A stretch of DNA of 56,262 nucleotides from an uncultured Prevotella sp. (GCA_937898715.1 CALEKA010000055.1:1-56262); one strand, 5' to 3'; positions 42,716-51,764 are shown, counted from the stretch's first letter. Made by a program: numbers and translations. The notes: generated from the sequence alone by a model not told the origin.

Positions 42716-43324
42716 TTAGTTTTTAGAGTACAACTCGACGATCAACTGCTCCTTGATGTTCTCAGGGATGTCGGCACGTTCGGGCTTGTGAAGGAGCTTA
42801 CCGCTCTTTGAAGTCTCATCCCATTCAATCCAAGGATACTTGCTGTGGTTGAAGCCTGCCAGTGAATCTGCGATAACTTCAAGGGACTTTGACTTTTCAC
42901 GAACTGCTACGATCTGACCAGGCTTAACGCTATAAGAAGCGATGTTTACCACACGACCGTCTACAGTGATGTGCTTGTGATTGACGAGCTGACGAGCAGC
43001 GGCACGAGTAGGAGCAATACCAAGACGGTATACTACATTGTCGAGACGGCACTCAAGGCTCTGGAGAAGGATCTCACCAGTAATGCCTGATGCAGAAGCG
43101 GCCTTATCAAAAAGGTTGCGGAACTGCTTTTCAAGCACACCGTATGTATACTTAGCCTTCTGCTTCTCAGCGAGCATGATACCGTATTCAGAAGTCTTGC
43201 GACGACGGTTGTTACCATGCTGGCCAGGAGGGAAGTTGCGCTTTGCCAACACTTTGTCAGCACCGAAGATAGCCTCACCAAACTTACGGGCGATACGAGA
43301 CTTAGGGCCAATATATCTTGCCAT
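42716..43324 (-). CDS. rpsD: 30S ribosomal protein S4
   Basis: S4 is a primary 16S rRNA-binding protein of 202 residues. It begins MARYIGPKSRIARKFGE and has the S4 RNA-binding domain (LECRLDNVVYRLGIAPTRAAARQLVNHKHI). No zinc-binding Cys cluster is present at the N-terminus. It follows rpsK by 39 bp. In E. coli S4 represses its own operon; whether that holds here cannot be seen. Confidence 0.98.
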   Translation of the reverse strand: MARYIGPKSRIARKFGEAIFGADKVLAKRNFPPGQHGNNRRRKTSEYGIMLAEKQKAKYTYGVLEKQFRNLFDKAASASGITGEILLQSLECRLDNVVYRLGIAPTRAAARQLVNHKHITVDGRVVNIASYSVKPGQIVAVREKSKSLEVIADSLAGFNHSKYPWIEWDETSKSGKLLHKPERADIPENIKEQLIVELYSKN

Positions 43325-43363
43325 TGTTTTCTTATTTCTTTTACTGTAAAACTAACGTATGTG

Positions 43364-43753
43364 TTATACTCTTCTGCGCTTCGGAGGACGGCAGCCGTTG
43401 TGAGGAAGCGGAGTAACGTCGATAATCTCAGTTACTGCGATACCAGCACCGTGGATAGCACGGATCGCTGATTCACGACCATTACCGGGACCCTTAACGT
43501 AAGCCTTCACCTTGCGAAGACCAAGGTCGTAAGCTACTTTGGCGCAATCCTGAGCGGCCATCTGGGCAGCGTAAGGAGTGTTCTTCTTAGAACCGCGGAA
43601 GCCCATCTTACCGGCAGAAGACCAAGAAATAATCTGGCCCTCGCTGTTTGCAAGAGACACAATGATATTGTTGAAAGAGCTGTGAACATGAAGCTGACCC
43701 ATAGCGTCAACCTTCACATTTCTCTTCTTTGCTGCAACTGTTTTCTTTGCCAT
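43364..43753 (-). CDS. rpsK: 30S ribosomal protein S11
   Basis: The 129-residue product forms part of the 30S platform. It has HVHSSFNNIIVSLANSEGQ, SAGKMGFRGSKKNTPYAAQ and the C-terminal TPLPHNGCRPPKRRRV typical of S11. It lies 9 bp after rpsM. Confidence 0.98.
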   Translation of the reverse strand: MAKKTVAAKKRNVKVDAMGQLHVHSSFNNIIVSLANSEGQIISWSSAGKMGFRGSKKNTPYAAQMAAQDCAKVAYDLGLRKVKAYVKGPGNGRESAIRAIHGAGIAVTEIIDVTPLPHNGCRPPKRRRV

Positions 43754-43762
43754 ATTTATTTA

Positions 43763-44143
43763 TTATTTAGTAGCTTTCTTCTTGTTAGCAACGGTCTTCT
43801 TGCGACCCTTGCGAGTACGAGCATTGTTCTTTGTGCTTTGGCCACGTACGGGGAGACCGTTACGGTGACGAACACCACGGTAGCAACCGATATCCATCAG
43901 GCGCTTGATGTTCAGCTGAATCTCAGAGCGAAGGTCACCTTCTACCTTGTAACCAGAGGCAATGATCTCACGGATCTTACCTGCCTGCTCGTCAGTCCAG
44001 TCCTTCACTTTGATATCTCTGTCAATGCCGGCTTCGTCCAAGATTTTTGCCGAGCTACTACGACCTATACCGTAGATGTAGGTCAGGGCGATCTCACCAC
44101 GCTTGTTCTGAGGGAGGTCTACACCAACAATTCTTATTGCCAT
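43763..44143 (-). CDS. rpsM: 30S ribosomal protein S13
   Basis: The 126-residue product starts MAIRIVGVDLPQNKRGEIAL and includes YIYGIGRSSSAKIL and the basic tail GLPVRGQSTKNNARTRKGRKK. It contacts tRNA and the 50S subunit in the 30S head. It follows rpmJ by 28 bp. Confidence 0.98.
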   Translation of the reverse strand: MAIRIVGVDLPQNKRGEIALTYIYGIGRSSSAKILDEAGIDRDIKVKDWTDEQAGKIREIIASGYKVEGDLRSEIQLNIKRLMDIGCYRGVRHRNGLPVRGQSTKNNARTRKGRKKTVANKKKATK

Positions 44144-44171
44144 ATTTTATTTTATTTATTGCGGAACTTGG

Positions 44172-44288
44172 TTAACCCTGACGCATTTTGAACTTAGGGT
44201 TCTTCTTGTTAATCACAAACAGACGGCCTTTACGACGTACAATCTTGCAATCTGCAGACCGTTTCTTTAATGATGCTCTTGTTTTCAT
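44172..44288 (-). CDS. rpmJ: 50S ribosomal protein L36
   Basis: This short frame encodes 38 residues, MKTRASLKKRSADCKIVRRK followed by a basic tail ending KFKMRQG, a good L36. Only one of the usual zinc-ligand Cys residues (Cys14) remains, so this is the zinc-independent form. It lies between infA (10 bp) and rpsM (28 bp), as in other Bacteroidetes. Confidence 0.95.
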   Translation of the reverse strand: MKTRASLKKRSADCKIVRRKGRLFVINKKNPKFKMRQG

Positions 44289-44298
44289 TATGTTTTGT

Positions 44299-44517
44299 TT
44301 ATTTGTATCTGAACACAATTCTTCCTTTCGAAAGATCATACGGACTCATTTCTACTTTCACCTTGTCGCCCGGCAATATCTTGATATAGTGCATACGCAT
44401 CTTACCTGATATGTGAGCAGTGATTTCGTGCCCGTTCTCTAATTCTACACGGAACATAGCATTGCTCAATGCTTCAACGATCGTCCCGTCTTGTTCAATA
44501 GCAGCTTCTTTTGCCAT
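44299..44517 (-). CDS. infA: Translation initiation factor IF-1
   Basis: The 72-residue OB-fold protein (MAKEAAIEQDGTIVEALSNA, then FRVELENGHEITAHISGKMR and YDLSKGRIVFRYK) binds the ribosomal A site during initiation. It is the usual length and starts one base after the map stop codon, suggesting translational coupling. Confidence 0.98.
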   Translation of the reverse strand: MAKEAAIEQDGTIVEALSNAMFRVELENGHEITAHISGKMRMHYIKILPGDKVKVEMSPYDLSKGRIVFRYK

Positions 44518-44518
44518 A

Positions 44519-45313
44519 TTAAGATTTTTGACTTTCTACTTCTTCTATTTCCTTAAACGATGACATAATGTCGGCCTTGCCATGATGAATGGCTATCGTA
44601 TGCTCAAAATGAGCAGCCGGCTTACCATCACGCGTTATCACGCCCCAACGATCTTCAAGCATGGCCAGCTCTGGACTGCCCATCGTAATCATTGGCTCAA
44701 TAGCTATGCAAAGACCATTCTTGATCTGCTTGCCACTCCCGCGAGTACCATAGTTGGGCACCTGAGGATCCTCGTGCATCTCATGACCGATGCCGTGACC
44801 CACAAACTCACGCACAACTCCATAACCTTGCTCCTCGCAATGATGCTGGACAGCGTAACCTATATCACCCAAACGATGACCCGCAACGGCTTGCTCAATA
44901 CCCTTGTAAAGCGACTCCTTCGTAATACGAAGAAGATCCTTCACCTCAGGCTTGACCTCACCCACACAAAAAGTGTAGCAAGAATCACCACAAAAACCAT
45001 CAATGTGAGTACCGCAATCAACTGAAACTATATCACCATCACGAAGCGGAACGTCATTGGGAATACCATGTACAACTACATTGTTGACAGATGTACATAT
45101 AGAAGCTGGAAATGGTCCTCCAAAAGGATTGGGGAAACCCTTAAACGTAGGCTCCGCACCATGATCCCTTATAAATTGTTCAGCCAAGGTGTCCAACTGG
45201 CGGGTCGTGACACCCGGCTCAACAATTTTAGCTATTTCCGTGAGCGTTGCACTAACCAATAAATTAGCCTTGCGCAATAGCTCTATCTCGTCGTCGGTCT
45301 TCAGATAAATCAT
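44519..45313 (-). CDS. map: Methionine aminopeptidase, type I
   Basis: This enzyme removes the initiator methionine from nascent proteins. The 264-residue product has the five expected metal ligands: Asp in VSVDCGTHIDGFCGDS, Asp in the same segment, His in EFVGHGIGHEMHEDP, Glu in CIAIEPM, and Glu in HFEHTIAI. It lies between secY and infA. No adk gene is present between secY and map, as is usual in this group. Confidence 0.97.
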   Translation of the reverse strand: MIYLKTDDEIELLRKANLLVSATLTEIAKIVEPGVTTRQLDTLAEQFIRDHGAEPTFKGFPNPFGGPFPASICTSVNNVVVHGIPNDVPLRDGDIVSVDCGTHIDGFCGDSCYTFCVGEVKPEVKDLLRITKESLYKGIEQAVAGHRLGDIGYAVQHHCEEQGYGVVREFVGHGIGHEMHEDPQVPNYGTRGSGKQIKNGLCIAIEPMITMGSPELAMLEDRWGVITRDGKPAAHFEHTIAIHHGKADIMSSFKEIEEVESQKS

Positions 45314-45328
45314 TCAGACTATAGAAGT

Positions 45329-46678
45329 TTAATAAGCTGCTACCTTCGTTGAACGTGTGCGGACATGTCCAGAATTGAGCAATCCATCGTAATGACGTAC
45401 CAACAAGTGGCTCTCTATCTGCTGCAGCGTATCCAAAACAACACCAACCAGAATCAACAGAGAAGTACCTCCGAAGAACTGCGCAAATTCTTGCTTCACA
45501 CCAAAGATACCAGCAAAAGCAGGCATAATTGCAATGAGAGCAATGAAAAGCGAACCTGGGAACGTGATGCGACTCATCACATCATCCAAGTAGTCAGCTG
45601 TAGGTTTACCCGGCTTTACACCAGGAATAAAACCATTGTTTCGCTTCATATCCTCAGCCATCTGAACAGGGTTCAATGTGATAGCTGTATAGAAATATGT
45701 AAATGCTACAATCAGAATGACGAACACTACATTATAAAGGACACTCGTATGATCCAAGAACTGCTGCAGTGCCCAACTTCCACCGTTCTTTGAAACGGTC
45801 TGGGCAAGAGTCAGGGGGATGAACATGATAGCCTGGGCGAAGATGATAGGCATCACGTTAGCTGCAAAAAGCTTGAGGGGAATGTACTGACGTGCACCTC
45901 CCACAGCGCGATTACCTTCAATACGCTGGGCATACTGTACAGGCACCTTGCGAGTTGCCTTCACCAACATGATAGCCAAAGCCATCACAAAAAGCAAAGC
46001 AACAATCTCAAAGAGGAACTTGATAAGTCCACCTCCTTCAGCACCATTGTATGCTGTAACGAATTCCTGAACAAAGGCTACCGGCATACGTGCAATAATA
46101 CCAATCATAATGATCAGCGATACACCATTGCCGACACCTTTATCAGTAATTCTTTCGCCAAGCCACAGGATAAACATACTACCTGCCGCAAGGATAATCG
46201 TAGACGATGCCATGAACCAAAATCCATCTCCAACAAGGAATGCACCAGAACCAGCGGTCTGAGCCTTCAAGTTGATCAAATACGTCGGAGCCTGGAAGAG
46301 CAAAATTGCTATTGTAAGCACACGAGTGATCTGGTTGATCTTTCTACGGCCACTCTCACCCTCACGCTGCATCTTCTGAAAATAAGGCACAGCAATGGCA
46401 AGAAGCTGCATGACAATCGATGCCGAAATGTAAGGCATGATACCCAAAGCAAATACCGAAGCATTCGAAAAAGCACCACCCGAGAACATGTTCAGCAAAG
46501 ACATCAAGCCCTCACTCGTCTGGCTCTGCAAAGCCTGCAAACGAGCAGGATCGATGCCAGGAAGCACCACAAATGAGCCAAAACGATAAATAGCAACAAA
46601 GAGAATCGTAATGAGAAGACGCGTACGCAAATCCTCAATTCTCCAAATGTTCTTGATTGTCTCGATTATTTTTTTCAT
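45329..46678 (-). CDS. secY: Protein translocase subunit SecY
   Basis: The 449-residue protein is the channel of the Sec translocon with ten membrane helices. Typical stretches are RLLITILFVAIYRFGSFVVLPGID, ALGIMPYISASIVMQLL, IAYFYTAI-like TM9 (VAFTYFYTAITLNPVQMAEDMK) and GGTSLLILVGVVLDTLQQIESHL. It follows rplO by 14 bp. Confidence 0.98.
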   Translation of the reverse strand: MKKIIETIKNIWRIEDLRTRLLITILFVAIYRFGSFVVLPGIDPARLQALQSQTSEGLMSLLNMFSGGAFSNASVFALGIMPYISASIVMQLLAIAVPYFQKMQREGESGRRKINQITRVLTIAILLFQAPTYLINLKAQTAGSGAFLVGDGFWFMASSTIILAAGSMFILWLGERITDKGVGNGVSLIIMIGIIARMPVAFVQEFVTAYNGAEGGGLIKFLFEIVALLFVMALAIMLVKATRKVPVQYAQRIEGNRAVGGARQYIPLKLFAANVMPIIFAQAIMFIPLTLAQTVSKNGGSWALQQFLDHTSVLYNVVFVILIVAFTYFYTAITLNPVQMAEDMKRNNGFIPGVKPGKPTADYLDDVMSRITFPGSLFIALIAIMPAFAGIFGVKQEFAQFFGGTSLLILVGVVLDTLQQIESHLLVRHYDGLLNSGHVRTRSTKVAAY

Positions 46679-46692
46679 CGAAGTAAGATTGA

Positions 46693-47139
46693 TTAGATTT
46701 TAGTAGCTGTGCCACCTGCTGCAGTAATAGCAGCTTCGGCAGTCTTGGAGAATGCATGAGCCTCTACAGCCAACTTTGACTTGAGCTCACCATTACCAAG
46801 AATCTTCACCAACTGGCTAGAAGAAATGAAACCAGCTTCGCGGAGCTCAGCCAAACCAATCTTCTCAAGACCCTTAGCATCTGCCAAAGCCTGAATTGTT
46901 GAAAGATTGATAGCCTTGTATTCTACGCGGTTAATGTTCTTGAAACCAAACTTGGGAAGACGACGCTGCAAAGGCATCTGACCACCTTCAAAACCAATCT
47001 TCTTGCTATAACCAGAACGCTGCTTGGCACCCTTGTGACCACGTGTAGATGTACCGCCCATACCTGAACCAGGACCACGGCCGATACGCTTACGTGAATG
47101 AGTAGCACCATTAGCAGGCTTTAAAGTATGTAATTTCAT
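46693..47139 (-). CDS. rplO: 50S ribosomal protein L15
   Basis: The 148-residue product starts MKLHTLKPANGATHSRKRIG, with the glycine-rich GRGPGSGMGGTSTRGHKGAK loop typical of L15 N-termini and the GFKNINRVEYKAIN core. It lies between rpmD (21 bp) and secY (14 bp). Confidence 0.98.
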   Translation of the reverse strand: MKLHTLKPANGATHSRKRIGRGPGSGMGGTSTRGHKGAKQRSGYSKKIGFEGGQMPLQRRLPKFGFKNINRVEYKAINLSTIQALADAKGLEKIGLAELREAGFISSSQLVKILGNGELKSKLAVEAHAFSKTAEAAITAAGGTATKI

Positions 47140-47160
47140 AAAGCTTCGTTTATTTGAAAA

Positions 47161-47337
47161 TTATTCTACGACCGTTACTAAGTGGTGTACCTTGCGGATC
47201 ATACCACGGATGATAGGAGTATCCTCCTTCTCTACAATATGATTCAATTTGGTCAGACCCAATGCATCAAGCGTGCGCTTTTGGTCTTTGGGAGCACCGA
47301 TACGGCTCTTCGTCTGTTGTATCTTAATCGTTGCCAT
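47161..47337 (-). CDS. rpmD: 50S ribosomal protein L30
   Basis: This 58-residue frame reads MATIKIQQTKSRIGAPKDQK, then RTLDALGLTKLNH and a final VTVVE, a typical bacterial L30. It lies 6 bp after rpsE and 21 bp before rplO. It was found by reading the gap, since it is below the usual length cutoff. Confidence 0.96.
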   Translation of the reverse strand: MATIKIQQTKSRIGAPKDQKRTLDALGLTKLNHIVEKEDTPIIRGMIRKVHHLVTVVE

Positions 47338-47343
47338 ATTTCT

Positions 47344-47850
47344 TTATCCTCTGAATACTTTTTCCAAAGATACACCACGGTGCTGAGCCACCGTACGTGC
47401 ATCACGCATTTCACTCAAAGCCAAGATTGTAGCCTTAACGAGGTTGTGGGGGTTAGAAGAACCCTTTGACTTAGCCAAAACATCCTTCACACCAACACTC
47501 TCAAGCACAGCACGCATAGCGCCACCAGCTACAACTCCAGTACCTTCAGAAGCGGGGAGGATAAGAACCTCAGCACCACCGAAGCGAGCAGATTGCTCAT
47601 GGGGTACAGTACCCTTGAGAACGGGAACCTTAATCAAATTCTTCTTTGCTGCCTCAACGCCCTTGGCAATGGCTGCAGTTACTTCACCAGCCTTACCCAG
47701 ACCGTAACCAATGACACCCTTACCATCACCTACTACTACAATAGCAGCGAATGTGAAAGTACGGCCACCCTTGGTAACCTTGACAACACGATTGATAGCA
47801 ACCAGTCTATCCTTTAACTCTTCTGTATTTACGTTTACTCTGTTTGCCAT
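47344..47850 (-). CDS. rpsE: 30S ribosomal protein S5
   Basis: The 168-residue product has the S5 double-stranded-RNA-binding domain (LKDRLVAINRVVKVTKGGRT, FAAIVVVGDGKGVIGYGLGKA) and the C-terminal domain (GGAMRAVLESVGVKDVLAKS). It helps shape the decoding centre. It follows rplR by 8 bp. Confidence 0.98.
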   Translation of the reverse strand: MANRVNVNTEELKDRLVAINRVVKVTKGGRTFTFAAIVVVGDGKGVIGYGLGKAGEVTAAIAKGVEAAKKNLIKVPVLKGTVPHEQSARFGGAEVLILPASEGTGVVAGGAMRAVLESVGVKDVLAKSKGSSNPHNLVKATILALSEMRDARTVAQHRGVSLEKVFRG

Positions 47851-47858
47851 AATCTTAT

Positions 47859-48203
47859 TTAGAATTTAAGTCCACCTTTACGGGCACCATCTGCTACTTC
47901 CTTTACACGACCATGGTAGAGGTAACCGTTACGGTCAAATACAACCTCGGTAATACCTGCAGCAATAGCCTTTGCAGCTACAGCCTCACCAACCTTGGCA
48001 GCCTGTTCCTTCTTAGGCATGGCTTCCATGCCAAGTGAAGAAGCGGCAACGAGAGTAGAAGAAGTCTCGTCGTTAATGATTTGTACGTAGATCTGCTTGT
48101 TACTGCGGAAAACAGTCAAGCGAGGACGGGCAGCCGTACCAGAAATCTTATTACGAACCCGATATTTGATTTTTACGCGTCTTTGTTCTTTTTTCGTAGT
48201 CAT
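47859..48203 (-). CDS. rplR: 50S ribosomal protein L18
   Basis: The 114-residue 5S-rRNA-binding protein has KYRVRNKISGTAARPRLTVF, a run rich in Ala, and FDRNGYLYHGRVKEVADGAR at the C-terminus, as in all bacterial L18. It lies 17 bp after rplF. Confidence 0.98.
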   Translation of the reverse strand: MTTKKEQRRVKIKYRVRNKISGTAARPRLTVFRSNKQIYVQIINDETSSTLVAASSLGMEAMPKKEQAAKVGEAVAAKAIAAGITEVVFDRNGYLYHGRVKEVADGARKGGLKF

Positions 48204-48220
48204 AATCTTAGAGATTTAAA

Positions 48221-48790
48221 TTACTTTGCACCAGCAGACTTACCAGACTTACGACGAATCTGTTCGCCTACATAGAGGATACCCTTACCCTTATAAGGTT
48301 CAGGCTTGCGGAAAGAACGGATTTTAGCGCATACAAGACCGAGCAACTGCTTATCGCAGCTTTCGAGTGAAATGTACGGGTTCTTGTTTCTTTCAGACTT
48401 CGTCTCAACCTTGATCTCAGCGGGAACCTGGAGGAAGATGGCATGGGTATAACCCAAGTTGAACTCGATGAGGTTGCCCTGGTTGGATACACGATAACCT
48501 ACACCGACGAGTTCCATTTCCTTCTTGTAACCTTCGCTCACACCAACAACCATGTTGTTTACAAGAGCACGATAGAGGCCGTGGAAAGCCTGCTTCTGCT
48601 TCTGCTCAACAGTATCGTTAGCTTCGTCGATAGCGAAAGTAATCTCGTTGTTTTCGATTGTGACGATGATGGAAGGATCAACAGCCTGGCTGAGCTCACC
48701 CTTCGGTCCTTTTACAGACACTACATTATCCTTCAGGGTAACTGTTACACCTGCAGGGATGTTAATCGGCAATTTACCTATTCTAGACAT
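48221..48790 (-). CDS. rplF: 50S ribosomal protein L6
   Basis: The 189-residue product starts MSRIGKLPINIPAGVTVTLK and ends PYKGKGILYVGEQIRRKSGK, with both repeats of the L6 fold. The frame extends upstream to 48823, but L6 homology and the spacing after rpsH (17 bp) fix the ATG at 48790. Confidence 0.98.
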   Translation of the reverse strand: MSRIGKLPINIPAGVTVTLKDNVVSVKGPKGELSQAVDPSIIVTIENNEITFAIDEANDTVEQKQKQAFHGLYRALVNNMVVGVSEGYKKEMELVGVGYRVSNQGNLIEFNLGYTHAIFLQVPAEIKVETKSERNKNPYISLESCDKQLLGLVCAKIRSFRKPEPYKGKGILYVGEQIRRKSGKSAGAK

Positions 48791-48807
48791 TTTGTTCCTC
48801 CTATTTA

Positions 48808-49203
48808 TTAGTATACGTAGCAAAGAACTTCACCACCGATCTTGAGGTCGGCAGCCTCCTTGTTGGTCATAACGCCCTTTGAAGTTGAGATGATGGCGAT
48901 ACCAAGACCATTGATTACACGGGGCATTTCACGATAGCCAGTGTACTTACGCATACCAGGCTTAGAAACGCGAGTGAGGCTCTTGATAGCATTCACCTTG
49001 CTCTGGGGATTGTACTTAAGGGCGATTTTGATGGTACCTTGAGGACCATCTTCCTCAAACTTGTAGTTGAGGATGTAACCCTGATCGAAGAGGATCTTAG
49101 TGATATCCTTCTTCAAGTTTGACGCAGGCACTTCAACCACACGGTGCTTTGCCTGGATAGCATTACGCAAACGCGTAAGGAAATCTGCTATAGGATCAGT
49201 CAT
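48808..49203 (-). CDS. rpsH: 30S ribosomal protein S8
   Basis: The 131-residue product begins MTDPIADFLTRLRNAIQAKH and ends IGGEVLCYVY, the classic S8 ends. The upstream frame to 49242 adds 13 unrelated residues and is not used. The 74-bp gap before it is the longest within the cluster and contains a small hairpin, TCGGGA/TCCCGA (49225-49239). In E. coli S8 represses the spc operon; a binding site cannot be shown here. Confidence 0.97.
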   Translation of the reverse strand: MTDPIADFLTRLRNAIQAKHRVVEVPASNLKKDITKILFDQGYILNYKFEEDGPQGTIKIALKYNPQSKVNAIKSLTRVSKPGMRKYTGYREMPRVINGLGIAIISTSKGVMTNKEAADLKIGGEVLCYVY

Positions 49204-49277
49204 TTGTTTGAATTGTTTAATTAATCGGGACTTTCCCGACAATATTAAATAATAGAGAATTTGTTCTTTACTAGTAA

Positions 49278-49580
49278 TTACCAGCTAGCCTTCTTTACGC
49301 CGGGGATCAGACCGTTAGAAGCCATTTCGCGGAATTGGATACGAGAAAGACCGAAGAGGCGGATGTAGCCTTTGGGACGACCCGTAATCTTGCAGCGATT
49401 GTGCAGACGGATAGGATTGGCGTTGCGAGGGATCTTTTGGAGCTTACGAGCTGCCTCGTAAGCTTCCACGGGATCATTCGACTTATTGACAATTTCCTTA
49501 AGAGCTGCACGCTTTGCGGCGTACTTAGCGACGAGCTTGGCACGCTTTACCTCGCGTGCTTTCATTGACTCTTTTGCCAT
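49278..49580 (-). CDS. rpsN: 30S ribosomal protein S14
   Basis: The 100-residue product (MAKESMKAREVKRAKLVAKY, then NRCKITGRPKGYIRLFGLSR and a final GVKKASW) is the long, zinc-independent form of S14, without the CxxC pairs of the short form. It lies 9 bp after rplE. Confidence 0.98.
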   Translation of the reverse strand: MAKESMKAREVKRAKLVAKYAAKRAALKEIVNKSNDPVEAYEAARKLQKIPRNANPIRLHNRCKITGRPKGYIRLFGLSRIQFREMASNGLIPGVKKASW

Positions 49581-49589
49581 AGTTTCGAA

Positions 49590-50141
49590 TTAGTTTTTAG
49601 CGTTTTTGAAAGGAAGACCAAATTCCTTGAGGAGAGCGTAGCCCTCTTCGTCGGTAGGAGCTGTAGTCACGAAAGTGATGTTCATACCGAGGATGCGGTC
49701 GATAGTATCGATGTTGATTTCAGGGAAGATAATCTGTTCCTGAATACCGAGCGTGTAGTTGCCACGTCCGTCGAACTTGCTTTCAATACCCTTGAAGTCG
49801 CGGATACGAGGGAGAGCTACGCGAACGAGCTTCTCGAGGAATTCGTACATACGCTCACGACGGAGGGTTACCATAACGCCGATAGGCATTTTTTTACGGA
49901 GTTTGAAGTTAGCAACGTCTTTCTTTGAAACAGTTGCAACAGCCTTCTGTCCGGTAATAGCTGTAAGTTCGTTGATGGCTACGTCGATAATTTTCTTATC
50001 GGCTACTGCCATACCAAGACCCTGGTTGATAACGATCTTCTTCAGTGCGGGGATTTGCATTGATGAAGAATAGTTGAATTGCTTCATCAGAGCCGGGGCA
50101 ATGCGCTCTGCATATTCCTTCTTAAGTTGTGCTGTATTCAT
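49590..50141 (-). CDS. rplE: 50S ribosomal protein L5
   Basis: The 183-residue product binds 5S rRNA. It includes VVINQGLGMAVADKKII, AITGQKAVATVSKKDVANFK and FPEINIDTIDRILGMNITFV, all typical of L5. Its ATG overlaps the rplX stop codon by one base (TAATG), indicating coupled translation. Confidence 0.98.
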   Translation of the reverse strand: MNTAQLKKEYAERIAPALMKQFNYSSSMQIPALKKIVINQGLGMAVADKKIIDVAINELTAITGQKAVATVSKKDVANFKLRKKMPIGVMVTLRRERMYEFLEKLVRVALPRIRDFKGIESKFDGRGNYTLGIQEQIIFPEINIDTIDRILGMNITFVTTAPTDEEGYALLKEFGLPFKNAKN

Positions 50142-50461
50142 TACTTAATCTCCTCTCCTGATTTTTTAGCGAAACGTACCAACTTGCCTTCATCGTTCTT
50201 ACGGCGACCGATGCGAGTGGGCTTTCCTGTCTTGGGGTCAACTACGTTCAGATTAGAAATGTGAATGGGAGCCTCCATTTTTACGATGCCACCCTGAGGG
50301 TTCTTTGCACTCGGCTTTTGGCTCTTTGACACCATGTTAATGCCTTCAACGATAGCGCGTTGTTTTTCAACGAGGACCTTAACGACTTTACCAGTCTTGC
50401 CCTTGTCTTCACCAGCATTTACATAAACGGTGTCGCCTTTTTTGATATGTAACTTACTCAT
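50141..50461 (-). CDS. rplX: 50S ribosomal protein L24
   Basis: The 106-residue product carries a KOW motif (KKGDTVYVNAGEDKGKTGKV) and the family end KPTRIGRRKNDEGKLVRFAK. L24 starts assembly of the 50S subunit. It lies 20 bp after rplN. Confidence 0.98.
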   Translation of the reverse strand: MSKLHIKKGDTVYVNAGEDKGKTGKVVKVLVEKQRAIVEGINMVSKSQKPSAKNPQGGIVKMEAPIHISNLNVVDPKTGKPTRIGRRKNDEGKLVRFAKKSGEEIK

Positions 50462-50481
50462 TACTTTCTTTGAAATCTTGA

Positions 50482-50847
50482 TTAAAGTACTTCAGGTGCC
50501 AAGGATACGACCTTCATGTTGACAGCGCGGAGTTCACGAGCCACAGGGCCAAAGATACGGCTACCTCTGAGTTCACCAGCATTGTTGAGCAATACGCAAG
50601 CATTGTCATCAAAGCGGATGTAAGAACCGTCAGCACGACGGATTTCCTTTTTTGTACGTACGATCAAAGCCTTTGATACGGCACCTTTCTTAATATCGCT
50701 TGACGGGATGACGTTCTTTACAGAAACGACAATTACATCACCGACTGAAGCGTAACGACGCTTAGTACCACCGAGAACGCGGATGCAGAGAGCTTCGCGT
50801 GCGCCGCTGTTGTCGGCAACTGTCAATCTTGATTCTGCTTGTATCAT
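50482..50847 (-). CDS. rplN: 50S ribosomal protein L14
   Basis: The 121-residue product starts MIQAESRLTVADNSGAREAL, with IRVLGGTKRRYASVGDVIVV, and ends SLAPEVL, a standard L14. It starts 2 bp after the rpsQ stop codon. Confidence 0.98.
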   Translation of the reverse strand: MIQAESRLTVADNSGAREALCIRVLGGTKRRYASVGDVIVVSVKNVIPSSDIKKGAVSKALIVRTKKEIRRADGSYIRFDDNACVLLNNAGELRGSRIFGPVARELRAVNMKVVSLAPEVL

Positions 50848-50849
50848 AA

Positions 50850-51116
50850 TTATTTAGCTCTTTCTACAATTTCAACAACTCTCCAACGCTTAGTTTTGCT
50901 CAAGGGGCGGGTTTCCATGATGAGCACGGTATCTCCGACGTTGCAGTCGTTTTTCTCATCGTGAGCGTGATACTTTTTCGTTTTGGAGACGAATTTACCA
51001 TAAATGGGGTGCTTTTCCTTGAACTTAGCAGCCACAACAATGGTTTTGTCCATTTTGTTGCTGATAACGACACCCTGTCTTGTTTTTCTTAAGTTTCTAG
51101 CTTCCATCTGGACCAT
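50850..51116 (-). CDS. rpsQ: 30S ribosomal protein S17
   Basis: The 88-residue OB-fold protein has RKTRQGVVISNKMDKTIVV and KKYHAHDEKNDCNVGDTVLI, typical of S17. It begins 2 bp after the rpmC stop codon. MEARN at residue 4 is a possible alternative start. Confidence 0.98.
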   Translation of the reverse strand: MVQMEARNLRKTRQGVVISNKMDKTIVVAAKFKEKHPIYGKFVSKTKKYHAHDEKNDCNVGDTVLIMETRPLSKTKRWRVVEIVERAK

Positions 51117-51118
51117 TA

Positions 51119-51313
51119 TTACTTGTTAAGTTCGATTTCTCTCAACACTGTCTTCATCTGTGCGATGGTGCGACGAGCAGCCTTGATCTGTGAAGGATTT
51201 TCCAGAGGAGAGATGCTGTGGTTGAGCACCAGCTGATTGTATTTAGCTACCTCTTCAGCGATGCGCTGTGAAAGCTCGGCTGCGGGGATTTGGCGAATTT
51301 CTGAAATCTTCAT
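51119..51313 (-). CDS. rpmC: 50S ribosomal protein L29
   Basis: The 64-residue two-helix protein (MKISEIRQIPAAELSQRIAE, then ENPSQIKAARRTIAQMKTVL) is a normal L29 at the peptide exit tunnel. It begins 2 bp after the rplP stop codon. Confidence 0.97.
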   Translation of the reverse strand: MKISEIRQIPAAELSQRIAEEVAKYNQLVLNHSISPLENPSQIKAARRTIAQMKTVLREIELNK

Positions 51314-51315
51314 GA

Positions 51316-51741
51316 TTAGGCGTTTTTGTCGTAGTCGTGTCTTACAACGAATTTAGTAGTAACGGGAAGCTTCTGTGCAGCGAGGCGGAGAGCCTCTTTA
51401 GCTACTTCGAAGGGAACACCTTCGATTTCGAAGATGATTCGACCCGGTGTGATGGGGAATACGTATCCTACGGGATCACCTTTACCTTTACCCATACGTA
51501 CGTCGGCAGGCTTTTTGGTGATGGGTTTGTCGGGGAAGATTCGAATCCAGCTCTGTCCTTCACGCTGCATGTAGCGGGTCATAGCGACACGAGCTGCTTC
51601 GATTTGACGACCGGTGAGCCAGTGCGTATCGAGGCTCTTGATGCCGAAGCTACCAAAAGCGAGTTGGTTGCCACGCTGAGCGTTACCTTTGCAACGGCCT
51701 TTTTGCGGTCTTCTGTATTTTGTTCTTTTGGGTTGTAACAT
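51316..51741 (-). CDS. rplP: 50S ribosomal protein L16
   Basis: The 141-residue product starts MLQPKRTKYRRPQKGRCKGN and has FGIKSLDTHWLTGRQIEAAR and GRIIFEIEGVPFEVAKEALR, typical of L16. It sits near the A-site tRNA elbow. It lies 23 bp after rpsC. Confidence 0.98.
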   Translation of the reverse strand: MLQPKRTKYRRPQKGRCKGNAQRGNQLAFGSFGIKSLDTHWLTGRQIEAARVAMTRYMQREGQSWIRIFPDKPITKKPADVRMGKGKGDPVGYVFPITPGRIIFEIEGVPFEVAKEALRLAAQKLPVTTKFVVRHDYDKNA

Positions 51742-51764
51742 AATACTCTAACTGAAAAATCTGA